Origin: a virus | Length of the DNA stretch: 54,079 nt | Direction: 5' to 3' (one strand) | Virus record (IMG/VR): IMGVR_UViG_3300027734_000092 | Coordinates: 1-54,079 of that record | Shown here: in pieces, positions 13,462 to 19,542 of the stretch | Numbering within the stretch: position 1 is the stretch's first letter | Layout: each line of letters opens with the position of its first letter | Translations under genes and position numbers: made by a program | The notes under the pieces: model-generated | Seen by the model: only the letters and a program-made list of their open reading frames with translations | Told to the model about the DNA's origin: nothing | Database searches by the model: none

Positions 13462-13799
13462 CAATCACCTCTTGTATCTGTATTCAGCATGGGCTTGACT
13501 GCCCTGCGTATTTTAACTTCTTCTTTGTGAGCTTCTGCTTTACCGCGTATGACAGCATGAATCTTAATCTCAATTTCGTTCTTGTCGTTGAGCTTACGAA
13601 GTTCTGCGCAGAGCAACCAATCCTTGCCCTCTGTCTTAGCACGATAGAAATGCTTTGCGGCACGAGCACGAACGCTCTTTTGTATAGTAGTCTCAGTCTT
13701 AGCAGTCACGCCTATGTAGTTCTTGCCGTTAACGACAAGCTCGTAGACGATGTGATTGCGATCGACTCGTTTTTTGCGGGTGGCTTTTTCTAAGTTCAT
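13461..13799 (-). CDS. GIY-YIG-like endonuclease
   Basis: A 112-residue protein. HIVYELVVNGKNYIGVTAKT carries the paired Tyr and YIG elements of GIY-YIG nucleases (IVYEL replaces GIY). An Arg-rich helix with conserved-looking Arg near 42-44 follows, then a later Glu in AHKEEVKIRRAVKPMLN, where the family has its metal-binding Glu and P-x-LN motif. There is no extra DNA-binding domain, so it could be a homing-type or repair nuclease. The start codon is the seventh base after the -10 hexamer, so the mRNA is predicted to be leaderless. Confidence 0.75.
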   Translation of the reverse strand: MNLEKATRKKRVDRNHIVYELVVNGKNYIGVTAKTETTIQKSVRARAAKHFYRAKTEGKDWLLCAELRKLNDKNEIEIKIHAVIRGKAEAHKEEVKIRRAVKPMLNTDTRGD

Positions 13800-13805
13800 G
13801 TGTGT

Positions 13806-13834
13806 AGTATAACACGGTTTTACCACCTTGTCAA
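13806..13834 (-). promoter_or_regulatory. Sigma-70 promoter giving a leaderless transcript
   Basis: TTGACA, 17 bases, TATACT on the minus strand with GGTAAAACC. Only six bases separate the -10 from the ATG, so transcription should start at or next to the start codon. Confidence 0.85.
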
Positions 13835-13907
13835 CCACTTTGATCTTACCCGAGTAGACTGTAGGGTCTTTGGTGTTGTTTTAGCGCCACACCGCCGGCA
13901 CTCCTAG

Positions 13908-13958
13908 ATGCGAATAGTTCTTATTACGATCTAGGCTAAATGCGAATAGTTCTTATTA
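13908..13958. repeat. Two direct repeats resembling Fur boxes
   Basis: ATGCGAATAGTTCTTATTA occurs exactly at 13908-13926 and 13940-13958, a 32-base period (about three helical turns). By eye it resembles beta- and gammaproteobacterial Fur operators of the GCGAATNATTCTNATT kind. It lies between the tRNA gene and the nuclease promoter. Function is an inference. Confidence 0.6.
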
Positions 13959-13964
13959 AGGATA

Positions 13965-14042
13965 TGGTGGGCCCCCCGTGAGTCGAACACGGCACCAATG
14001 GATTATGAGTCCACTGCTCTAACCAACATGAGCTAGGGGCCC
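13965..14042 (-). tRNA. tRNA with anticodon CAT (Ile2 or Met)
   Basis: The minus strand folds as a full tRNA. The acceptor stem is GGGCCCC/GGGGCCC, the D arm starts AGCTC, the anticodon stem GTGGA/TCCAT holds loop CTCATAA, the T arm is CCGTG-TTCGACT-CACGG, and the gene encodes discriminator A plus CCA. The body resembles bacterial tRNA-Ile2, in which the CAT anticodon is modified to lysidine and reads AUA; elongator tRNA-Met is the alternative. It directly follows the glycosyltransferase gene. Confidence 0.9.
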
Positions 14043-14043
14043 T

Positions 14044-14058
14044 TGCTATATTATAGCA
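14044..14058 (-). promoter_or_regulatory. Palindrome with TATAAT before the tRNA
   Basis: TGCTATA-T-TATAGCA is a perfect palindrome between the glycosyltransferase stop and the tRNA. It contains TATAAT at 14050-14055 on the minus strand, eight bases before the tRNA 5' end, but no -35. It could be a promoter or a processing signal. Confidence 0.4.
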
Positions 14059-14061
14059 GGT

Positions 14062-15021
14062 TTACTTGCGCAATCCTAGCTGTTGCTGTAGCCTTTGGGC
14101 CGCATTGATAGTATTGTTGGTCTGTCCGTAGGGAGTATAAGTCTGCCCTGAACCACCGTTGACCTTGCCTGCTTGCTGTGGTCCCGCTGTGGGTGTAGGT
14201 GGATTCTGCGCTTCAGCTTGGGCACGAGCGTTCATATCCTGTAGGCCCATGTCCACTAGTGAGCGAACCTGTACACCTTCTGGATCTGCTATGTCTACGA
14301 ATGTCCAGTCGCCTAACAGCACAGGATTCCCGTCTACACGGCGATTCCACTTGCGCATATAGTAGCAGTCCTTGCCCTCTGTTAGGCCCAACTGATCAAC
14401 TAGGTTAGCAAACACTGAATCTACCAAGATCATAGTCTCAGCCCCTTCTAGTATCTTGATCCAGTCGAATATTGAATCTGTTACTGCCCTAATCTCTATA
14501 CACTGGACCTCGGGCTCAATACTGGACAAATCAACATCATATGTCATGTCACTAGCTACACCCTGATATACCATGTAGCGGGGTTTTTGTACCAGCTGGT
14601 TATACAGCGCCTCTTCCCTAGCCAAGTCCCTCTCTAAGCACTCAGCCAACTCCCACTTACGACCAAAGGCTACCCCAGCTTGAGCATACTTGTATTGATC
14701 GAACTTGAACTGTGCAAAGTGACTCTTGTTGGTATTTTCAGGATGACTACTTAGATATTGATACAGCCACAGCTCCTCAACCACCCCTATAGCCTGTAGT
14801 TGTCTAGCGGGGTTTTCATAAAAGAACCTACCAGCTTCATCTACGGGCACACTCATCCATCGTACCCAGGGAGCAACACGGGTCATTTGCTGGTAAAAGG
14901 GTTCACATACTGGCCAGTATACTTCATAACCTCTACGTGTATATTCTCGTGCAATAGGCAATGCTATAATGAGATCTCCAAGACCTCTACTTTGGATAAA
15001 ACCAATACGTTGTTGACTCAT
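14062..15021 (-). CDS. GT9-like glycosyltransferase with disordered tail
   Basis: A 319-residue protein. The opening IGFIQSRGLGDLIIALPIAREYTRRGYEVYW is typical of GT-B, GT9/heptosyltransferase-like enzymes, where the Gly-Asp loop starts the N-terminal Rossmann domain. The segment AETMILVDSVFANLVDQLG matches the nucleotide-sugar end of the second domain. Residues about 265-319 are low-complexity Gln/Asn/Pro/Gly-rich and probably disordered. It is likely to transfer a sugar to a phage or host acceptor. A TATAAT ends five bases before the ATG (15027-15032) without a -35. Confidence 0.75.
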   Translation of the reverse strand: MSQQRIGFIQSRGLGDLIIALPIAREYTRRGYEVYWPVCEPFYQQMTRVAPWVRWMSVPVDEAGRFFYENPARQLQAIGVVEELWLYQYLSSHPENTNKSHFAQFKFDQYKYAQAGVAFGRKWELAECLERDLAREEALYNQLVQKPRYMVYQGVASDMTYDVDLSSIEPEVQCIEIRAVTDSIFDWIKILEGAETMILVDSVFANLVDQLGLTEGKDCYYMRKWNRRVDGNPVLLGDWTFVDIADPEGVQVRSLVDMGLQDMNARAQAEAQNPPTPTAGPQQAGKVNGGSGQTYTPYGQTNNTINAAQRLQQQLGLRK

Positions 15022-15040
15022 AATTTATTATACTCTTTGT

Positions 15041-15265
15041 TTAACATTCAGTGGGATTCTGTAAGCAATACTTACCACCCCAACCATCCGGTGCTCGCAC
15101 ATATTGACGCGGAGGATCTGTATAAGCACAGTAGTCATTTGCTCTACAGCGATAGTCTTTGCCACTTATAGTAGTTAGACATCCTGTAAGACTCATACTC
15201 GCCAGGATTAGCACTATAGCTCTAATATAGTATAGCGGGGTTTTTGTATATATTACTATATGCAT
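15041..15265 (-). CDS. Small lipoprotein
   Basis: A 74-residue protein with an N-terminal hydrophobic segment and a lipobox LTGC, giving a lipidated Cys29. The mature part is short, Cys-rich (four more Cys) and Pro/Tyr-rich. It may be an outer-membrane lipoprotein of the spanin (Rz1) or superinfection-exclusion kind; neither is shown. GAGAAAG precedes the ATG, and the promoter at 15326-15354 lies 60 bases upstream. Confidence 0.75.
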   Translation of the reverse strand: MHIVIYTKTPLYYIRAIVLILASMSLTGCLTTISGKDYRCRANDYCAYTDPPRQYVRAPDGWGGKYCLQNPTEC

Positions 15266-15325
15266 GTGACTTTCTCTACTTTCTCTATAGTGAACACTCT
15301 AGTATACGTTGTGTATATAAGCTAT

Positions 15326-15354
15326 ATTATACAGCCAGAGTGGTAAAAAGTCAA
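15326..15354 (-). promoter_or_regulatory. Sigma-70 promoter
   Basis: TTGACT, 17 bases, TATAAT on the minus strand. Drives the lipoprotein gene; the spacer lacks GGTAAAACC. Confidence 0.8.
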
Positions 15355-15541
15355 TGGAAAATGGTCGAAAATGGCCCAAGAATCAGGGATTTTGTGGCGA
15401 ATTCTATACGGATCGTGCGGTTTTTATGCTAAAAAATTTTGAGTGAGGGTGGGGGTGACAGGCATTACTATAATACTTTTCTACACAGATCCATATAAAA
15501 CCAAATAATTCTCTCGAATTCCCCACTACCCTACTATAGAG

Positions 15542-15571
15542 CACTATAATTCACTATAATCCACTATATAG
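15542..15571. repeat. Three 10-base tandem repeats
   Basis: CACTATAATT, CACTATAATC and CACTATATAG follow each other with a 10-base period, one turn of the helix. They could be a protein-binding array or stacked -10 elements. Confidence 0.6.
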
Positions 15572-15613
15572 TAGATCTTGGGTTCTTTATACAGCGGGGT
15601 TTTATCTATACTG

Positions 15614-15760
15614 CTAGTCTTCGGGTGTATGCTTAACCCACTGTACATAACTGCCGTATAGTTGTTTTGCCTGCGTGACTGCCTGCTCATATGATTCTGC
15701 TTGTATGGGTATTTGGTAAGTATCACCCGTAGCATTAATTAGTGTGGCCATATAGATCAT
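15614..15760 (-). CDS. 48-residue hypothetical protein
   Basis: A short protein starting MIYMATLINATGDTYQIPIQ, predicted beta-alpha (AESYEQAVTQAKQLYG as helix). GGAG lies eight bases before the ATG and a late-like octamer TGTAAATA is at 15780-15787. Unknown function. It is divergent to the zinc-ribbon gene. Confidence 0.65.
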   Translation of the reverse strand: MIYMATLINATGDTYQIPIQAESYEQAVTQAKQLYGSYVQWVKHTPED

Positions 15761-15779
15761 TTGTGTATCTCCTATTCTA

Positions 15780-15787
15780 TATTTACA
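15780..15787 (-). promoter_or_regulatory. Late-like octamer TGTAAATA
   Basis: Resembles the T4 late -10 element TATAAATA; 19 bases before the ATG at 15760. Confidence 0.5.
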
Positions 15788-15816
15788 CAGTTTTTTCCTC
15801 ACTGGCGCAAGCTGGT

Positions 15817-15824
15817 ATTAAATA
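15817..15824 (+). promoter_or_regulatory. Late-like octamer ATTAAATA
   Basis: T4-late-type element seven bases before the ATG at 15832, giving a predicted mRNA leader of two bases or none. Confidence 0.6.
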
Positions 15825-15831
15825 CTCCACT

Positions 15832-16311
15832 ATGAAGAAACACACTACAGAACCCTTATGGAAGAGTATACGCGGAATTGGTCGACCACCAGCTCACACA
15901 TATACGCACGACACAGATCTAGCTGTATACAATCCTGGAAAGTTAGCTGAATCTATAGATCGTATACAGCAGTTAGATCCAGGACCCATTGAGCATTTAC
16001 CAGTATGTGTACCAAAGTGTCAGCGTTGTGGACTGGACGCAGATGTAGACTGGCCCAATCGTTGGTGGTGTCACTACTGCTGGGAAGAAGTTAAGAGTCC
16101 CATGAATCCCAACGCTATGATACCCAAATCATATGCTACAGCCACTACACTAGCACCATCACTAAGTGATCCTAGAGGTACTGAAATATGTCCCAAGTGT
16201 GCAGTATCATTTCGCCCTAGACTAGACAACACAGGATTTACCTGTCCAAGCTGTGGAGAAACTCATCGTCCACCACCCGCTCCTAGAGCAAGCCCTACTA
16301 ACGGATTCTAA
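15832..16311 (+). CDS. Double zinc-ribbon protein
   Basis: A 159-residue protein with two four-Cys modules: C63-x2-C66 with C80-x2-C83, and C120-x2-C123 with C138-x2-C141. Both look like zinc ribbons. The region between them and both ends are Pro-rich and probably disordered. Zinc ribbons of this kind serve nucleic-acid or protein binding; I cannot tell which. The ATG at 15832 is chosen because a late-like octamer sits just before it and there is no stronger start. The next gene begins one base after its stop. Confidence 0.75.
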   Translation: MKKHTTEPLWKSIRGIGRPPAHTYTHDTDLAVYNPGKLAESIDRIQQLDPGPIEHLPVCVPKCQRCGLDADVDWPNRWWCHYCWEEVKSPMNPNAMIPKSYATATTLAPSLSDPRGTEICPKCAVSFRPRLDNTGFTCPSCGETHRPPPAPRASPTNGF

Positions 16312-16312
16312 T

Positions 16313-16963
16313 ATGTCATATAAACCACAAACTCTACACGCACAAGATCAAGTACAGTATCGCCTTAAGGGTGTACAGGATCGTTTCTTATACTCATCAA
16401 CTGGCTATTGGTTTAAACCAGAAGATCTAGCTCGTTTACGAAGTTTAGTAAGCATAGATCGATTGAGTCAGGGCACAGTAGCAGAAGCTCGTGAGGGCGA
16501 TCAGATAGCCAATGTTAATATACGTGATGCATGGGTAGAGTTTATTGAACCTAACGAGGATAGTCGTTGGTTATACGATCGTGTAGGTGAAATCATACGC
16601 TATCACAATCAAACCTACTATGGCTACGATCTTACTGGCATCGAAACTCTACAGTTTAGTGAATATCGAGCACCCGCGGGACATTATGGAGCACACCTAG
16701 ATTGGGGAAGTAGCCGTAATGGAGTACAAGTACAATCACGTAAGCTATCCTTTACTGTGCAGTTAAGTGATCCTGACTCGTATGAAGGTGGGGATCTAGT
16801 TATACACGATGGGCAGGAACAGGATCCTGAGATTGTTCTAAAACGCCGTGCATTAGGGAGCATTATAGTATTCCCTAGCTGGGTCTTACACGAAGTTACT
16901 CCTGTTACAAAAGGAACTAGACGCTCGTTGGTAGGATGGTGTGTCGGGCCCGAATTTCGTTGA
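16313..16963 (+). CDS. 2OG-Fe(II) oxygenase, PKHD type
   Basis: A 216-residue dioxygenase that should use 2-oxoglutarate and Fe(II) to hydroxylate a substrate. The double-stranded beta-helix carries H128-x-D130 (YGAHLDW), the distal H193 in VFPSWVLHEVTPV and R203/R204 for 2-oxoglutarate (KGTRRSLVGW). This arrangement is that of the PiuC/PKHD hydroxylase group. The substrate is unknown. It follows the zinc-ribbon gene by one base and is followed by the structured element at 16971-17040. Confidence 0.9.
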   Translation: MSYKPQTLHAQDQVQYRLKGVQDRFLYSSTGYWFKPEDLARLRSLVSIDRLSQGTVAEAREGDQIANVNIRDAWVEFIEPNEDSRWLYDRVGEIIRYHNQTYYGYDLTGIETLQFSEYRAPAGHYGAHLDWGSSRNGVQVQSRKLSFTVQLSDPDSYEGGDLVIHDGQEQDPEIVLKRRALGSIIVFPSWVLHEVTPVTKGTRRSLVGWCVGPEFR

Positions 16964-16970
16964 TGTTTTT

Positions 16971-17040
16971 AAATCCGACGAGCAAGACGGCAGGTCGCTG
17001 ATGGCTTGTTCGGCTCAAAACTGTTCTACCGGATTTTTTT
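16971..17040 (+). ncRNA. Structured RNA ending in a terminator
   Basis: The outer stem is AAATCCG (16971-16977) with CGGATTT (17030-17036), followed by a seven-T run. Nested inside is an eight-pair stem CGAGCAAG (16979-16986) with CTTGTTCG (17005-17012, one G-U pair), closing an 18-base loop. The fold is more elaborate than a simple terminator, so it may be a small RNA, a protected 3' end or a leader element for the next gene. Confidence 0.55.
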
Positions 17041-17067
17041 GCGCTATGCGCAGGCCACTTCGTGGCT
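17041..17067 (+). other. Two small hairpins before the methyltransferase
   Basis: GCGC-TAT-GCGC at 17041-17051 and GCCAC-TTC-GTGGC at 17054-17066 lie between the T run and the TTG start at 17087. They could control initiation. Confidence 0.4.
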
Positions 17068-17086
17068 ACTACTTAGGTAACTAGCC

Positions 17087-17647
17087 TTGGAAAAACCACT
17101 AAGCGAAACACTCATAGCTGACAACCTGTTTGATCTGGTTGTAGGTTCTGTACTAGAGCTGGGTCCACATGATGGCTCTTGGTTTACTCGTAGACTAGTT
17201 GAGTTGTCGGATGATGTTGCTGTGATAGAATTGGACGGTATAGCAGTTGCTAGGCTACGCTGTGATTATCCCGGAGTAACAGTCATGCTAGCCGACTATC
17301 ATACTGCTGTACAGGGCTGTGGGCACTATGACTCTGTAGTGGCTTTTGGTGTGCTCACACATTCACATAGTCCCCTGGGCTTGATGGAGGACATCTGTAA
17401 CTATGTCAAGCCCCGTAGAATCTTTATAGAAGCAGAACCCGGTAATCAAGTACGCTGTCTACGTGAAGGTGTTAATCAGCCGGGACAGCGTCAGAGTCGT
17501 AGGCTTACCAGTGGTCTGAGCATACAGTTGGGTTCTAGAATATGGATTGATGCCCTGGCTAACTTGGGCTATAAAGTTATAAGACAGTATCAAGAAACCC
17601 AGGGCGATCGTGCTGGCCGTGAGTATCTTGTGTTTGAACTGGCTTAG
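17087..17647 (+). CDS. Class I SAM-dependent methyltransferase
   Basis: A 186-residue enzyme. VGSVLELGPHDGSWFTRRL is SAM motif I, VAVIELDG the acidic strand-2 loop, and YDSVVAFGVLTHSHSPLGLM the strand-4 region. Substrate unknown. The start is TTG at 17087: an in-frame TAG stands two codons upstream and the first ATG would remove the SAM site. The ribosome binding site is weak, so expression may depend on the upstream RNA structures. Its stop overlaps that of the convergent glycosyltransferase. Confidence 0.8.
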   Translation: MEKPLSETLIADNLFDLVVGSVLELGPHDGSWFTRRLVELSDDVAVIELDGIAVARLRCDYPGVTVMLADYHTAVQGCGHYDSVVAFGVLTHSHSPLGLMEDICNYVKPRRIFIEAEPGNQVRCLREGVNQPGQRQSRRLTSGLSIQLGSRIWIDALANLGYKVIRQYQETQGDRAGREYLVFELA

Positions 17648-18471
17648 AATACTGCGTTGTTACCACGCTCGGCCATAACATAGGGATTGTTCCACTGCTG
17701 TACGTTGTCCAAGCTCTGTACTAGATAGTGCTTGTTCAGGGCCTGTGCTATAGGAATAGCCCATCCACTGGTAGTGGCAATAACTTGATTCATGCCCGAT
17801 ATCCATTGGGCCAGTTCCGCAGGGTGATTGACTTCTTGATGATCTACTGTTAGTCCTGTGGACTGTGTAAATTCTCTATAGTCTTCTCTGGAACCCACAT
17901 ATAGTCCGTGAGCACCGATGCCTTGTGCTTGCCACTGCTGATAAGTTTCGCGGTCCTGCCATCCTGTGCCTGCGAACACTACACCCTTACCTGGTGGGCG
18001 TCCCGGAATAGCGGGTATGTCTAGCCAGCTGTTGATACGTAGCTGTTGCCACTGGGTCCAATGTAGCTTGGTGACTTTACCAAAGCGGTCCATTGGGTGC
18101 ATGTTGAATCTGTTGTCCATGTCAGTAGTATAGTCGATCTTGTCTAGATCGTGATCTACTACTTGTCCAGTCCATACAGTCACACTCTTGACCCACTTTT
18201 GATTCTGCACTAGGCTACAGATAACGTCAAAGTCATCTTGGTTTAATCGGTCTGTCCACTCGGGGGTAGCAAACTGGCCCTGATAGTAGATAGTCTTTGG
18301 GGGTATTAGTCCAAGGCCGATATACAGGTGCCCGCCACCTAATGCTTTAACATAGGCCAGGGCCTGTATGACTTCGATGGGTTTACCGGAAATTTTAAAT
18401 GTTGTGTCACCATAGTTTGCGCTAGGGTTAGACAGGGGGTTGGTTGATTGATCTTGGTGTTGTAGTTTCAT
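17644..18471 (-). CDS. Putative glycosyltransferase, GT9-like
   Basis: A 275-residue protein with a late nucleotide-sugar-like segment: LAQWISGMNQVIATTSGWAIPIAQALN. It has the same position and pattern as the end of GT9 enzymes, where a Ser/Thr-Gly-x-x-H/I-pattern precedes A-x-A-L-x-K. The N-terminal region is less typical. It resembles the gene at 14062-15021 in type, though the two are not close. The start ATG is five bases after a CTTAAATA octamer and has no ribosome binding site. Confidence 0.65.
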   Translation of the reverse strand: MKLQHQDQSTNPLSNPSANYGDTTFKISGKPIEVIQALAYVKALGGGHLYIGLGLIPPKTIYYQGQFATPEWTDRLNQDDFDVICSLVQNQKWVKSVTVWTGQVVDHDLDKIDYTTDMDNRFNMHPMDRFGKVTKLHWTQWQQLRINSWLDIPAIPGRPPGKGVVFAGTGWQDRETYQQWQAQGIGAHGLYVGSREDYREFTQSTGLTVDHQEVNHPAELAQWISGMNQVIATTSGWAIPIAQALNKHYLVQSLDNVQQWNNPYVMAERGNNAVF

Positions 18472-18476
18472 ATGAT

Positions 18477-18484
18477 TATTTAAG
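18477..18484 (-). promoter_or_regulatory. Late-like octamer CTTAAATA
   Basis: Ends five bases before the ATG at 18471, so a leaderless mRNA is predicted. Confidence 0.65.
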
Positions 18485-18495
18485 TATCCTGATAA

Positions 18496-18524
18496 TTGAC
18501 AAGAAAATTTCTGTCGTGTATAAT
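18496..18524 (+). promoter_or_regulatory. Sigma-70 promoter
   Basis: TTGACA, 17 bases, TATAAT on the plus strand; drives the two genes starting at 18560. Confidence 0.9.
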
Positions 18525-18559
18525 AATAGCATAACTATTAGACAGGAGTCAATTAAAAA

Positions 18560-18748
18560 ATGTTAAAACCAACAGCAAGTTTCAAACTCAGCAAACAAAC
18601 CAAACGTTTCATGTGTACTATTCGTGACCCGGAACAGCGTAACGCTTTCAAACGTGCTATGATCCAAGCAGAACTAGCGGCATTGATACAGCCCAAGCGT
18701 GAGAAGCGTACTGGTCCACGAGATAATACCATTACTGCTGAAGAGTAA
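18560..18748 (+). CDS. Small basic protein
   Basis: A 62-residue basic protein (MLKPTASFKLSKQTKRFMCT...), helical, with a Lys/Arg-rich C-terminal part. Nucleic-acid or ribosome binding is possible but not shown. CAGGAG lies 10-12 bases before the ATG; the stop makes a TAATG overlap with the oxygenase gene. Confidence 0.75.
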   Translation: MLKPTASFKLSKQTKRFMCTIRDPEQRNAFKRAMIQAELAALIQPKREKRTGPRDNTITAEE

Positions 18749-19371
18749 TGCTGTTTGACTTTCAGGGTCTGGATAATGCAAGTATAGAAGAATTACAGGG
18801 TAGTAAGATCTATACACTGGACAACTTCTACGCTGACCCCCATGAAGTTCTAGCATATATACTGAAACATCCAGCTAACCCATGGAAGTTATGGGAAAAG
18901 CCCAGTAATAATGGCATTGAGTTTATAGATCGTAGGCATAATTTTGAAGATGCAAATGTAGCACCCGTAGTCAAGGCCATAGCTAGCCATATAGGGCAAG
19001 AACCCGTAGACAATAATGTTGTTACTAACTGTATGAACTTTAAACCTAGCCCATTTAACGATTATCAAAACTGTTATTGGGCCCCGCATACAGATCTAGG
19101 CTATACGGCATTGATATATCTAAACGAAGATTATCAAGGGCCTGGCACTAATTTGTATGAGCAGTTAGAATCAGACCCACGAGAAGGCCCTGAACATTTT
19201 AAACCCTGGAGGCCCCGTAGCCGCTACCGATTGTTAAAATGTTTAGAAGCTAAATGGAATAGATTGGTTTTATTTGATGGTAAAAAGTTTGCTCATGGAA
19301 TGGCTGTAGAAGATACAAACTTCTTTGGACAAGTTACTAGAATTAACCAAGCGGTGTTCTGTCAAGATTGA
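18748..19371 (+). CDS. 2OG-Fe(II) oxygenase-like, DUF6445 type
   Basis: A 207-residue protein. HTDLGYTALIYLNEDYQGPGTNLY gives H114-x-D116, FAHGM gives H183, and TRINQAVFC gives R198, matching a cupin-type Fe(II)/2-oxoglutarate site of the DUF6445 kind. Substrate unknown. It is coupled to the basic protein gene by a TAATG overlap. Its TGA stop is embedded in the -35 TTGACA of the lysin promoter. Confidence 0.85.
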   Translation: MLFDFQGLDNASIEELQGSKIYTLDNFYADPHEVLAYILKHPANPWKLWEKPSNNGIEFIDRRHNFEDANVAPVVKAIASHIGQEPVDNNVVTNCMNFKPSPFNDYQNCYWAPHTDLGYTALIYLNEDYQGPGTNLYEQLESDPREGPEHFKPWRPRSRYRLLKCLEAKWNRLVLFDGKKFAHGMAVEDTNFFGQVTRINQAVFCQD

Positions 19372-19396
19372 CAAATTAGTAAACACCCACTATAAT
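19368..19396 (+). promoter_or_regulatory. Sigma-70 promoter with long leader
   Basis: TTGACA, 17 bases, TATAAT on the plus strand. The start site would be near 19403, leaving a leader of about 140 bases before the lysin gene. Confidence 0.9.
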
Positions 19397-19402
19397 GTAT
19401 GG

Positions 19403-19542
19403 ATTTGTCGAAAAATGACTCATTTTTGCCCTATTATTTCGGATAAATTGAGCTAAACTATTAACTAAAACTACGCTCTTATATTTTTTGAGCACTAACA
19501 CACAGAGACAGGAGTTTTTAACCTAAAAAGGAGGACACATAT
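19403..19542 (+). promoter_or_regulatory. Long 5' leader of the lysin gene
   Basis: It contains a palindrome AAAAATGACTCATTTTT (19411-19427), a first ribosome-binding-like CAGGAG, and a perfect AAGGAGG ten bases before the ATG. Other leaders here are about 25 bases, so this one may control lysin translation. Confidence 0.5.

Larger units (their letters stand above)
15266..15613. other. Intergenic region with promoter and 10-base tandem repeats
   Basis: No gene is convincing here. It contains the minus-strand promoter at 15326-15354, an A/T-rich middle, three 10-base tandem units CACTATAAT (15542-15571), another ACTATAAT near 15467-15474, and one copy of the AAAACCCCGCT motif near 15594-15604. 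Confidence 0.6.

Noticed and set aside
13908-14042. tRNA-linked attachment site of a temperate phage
   Set aside because: The direct repeats are 32 bases apart, not at element ends, and no integrase, excisionase or repressor is present. The tRNA is a complete phage copy with CCA.
15244-15432. Plus-strand frame of 62 codons in the large gap
   Set aside because: It overlaps the lipoprotein gene and its promoter, and has no ribosome binding site or recognisable feature.
15542-15571. CRISPR-like array
   Set aside because: The repeats are only 10 bases and have no spacers. No array with repeat and spacer structure is seen anywhere in the window.
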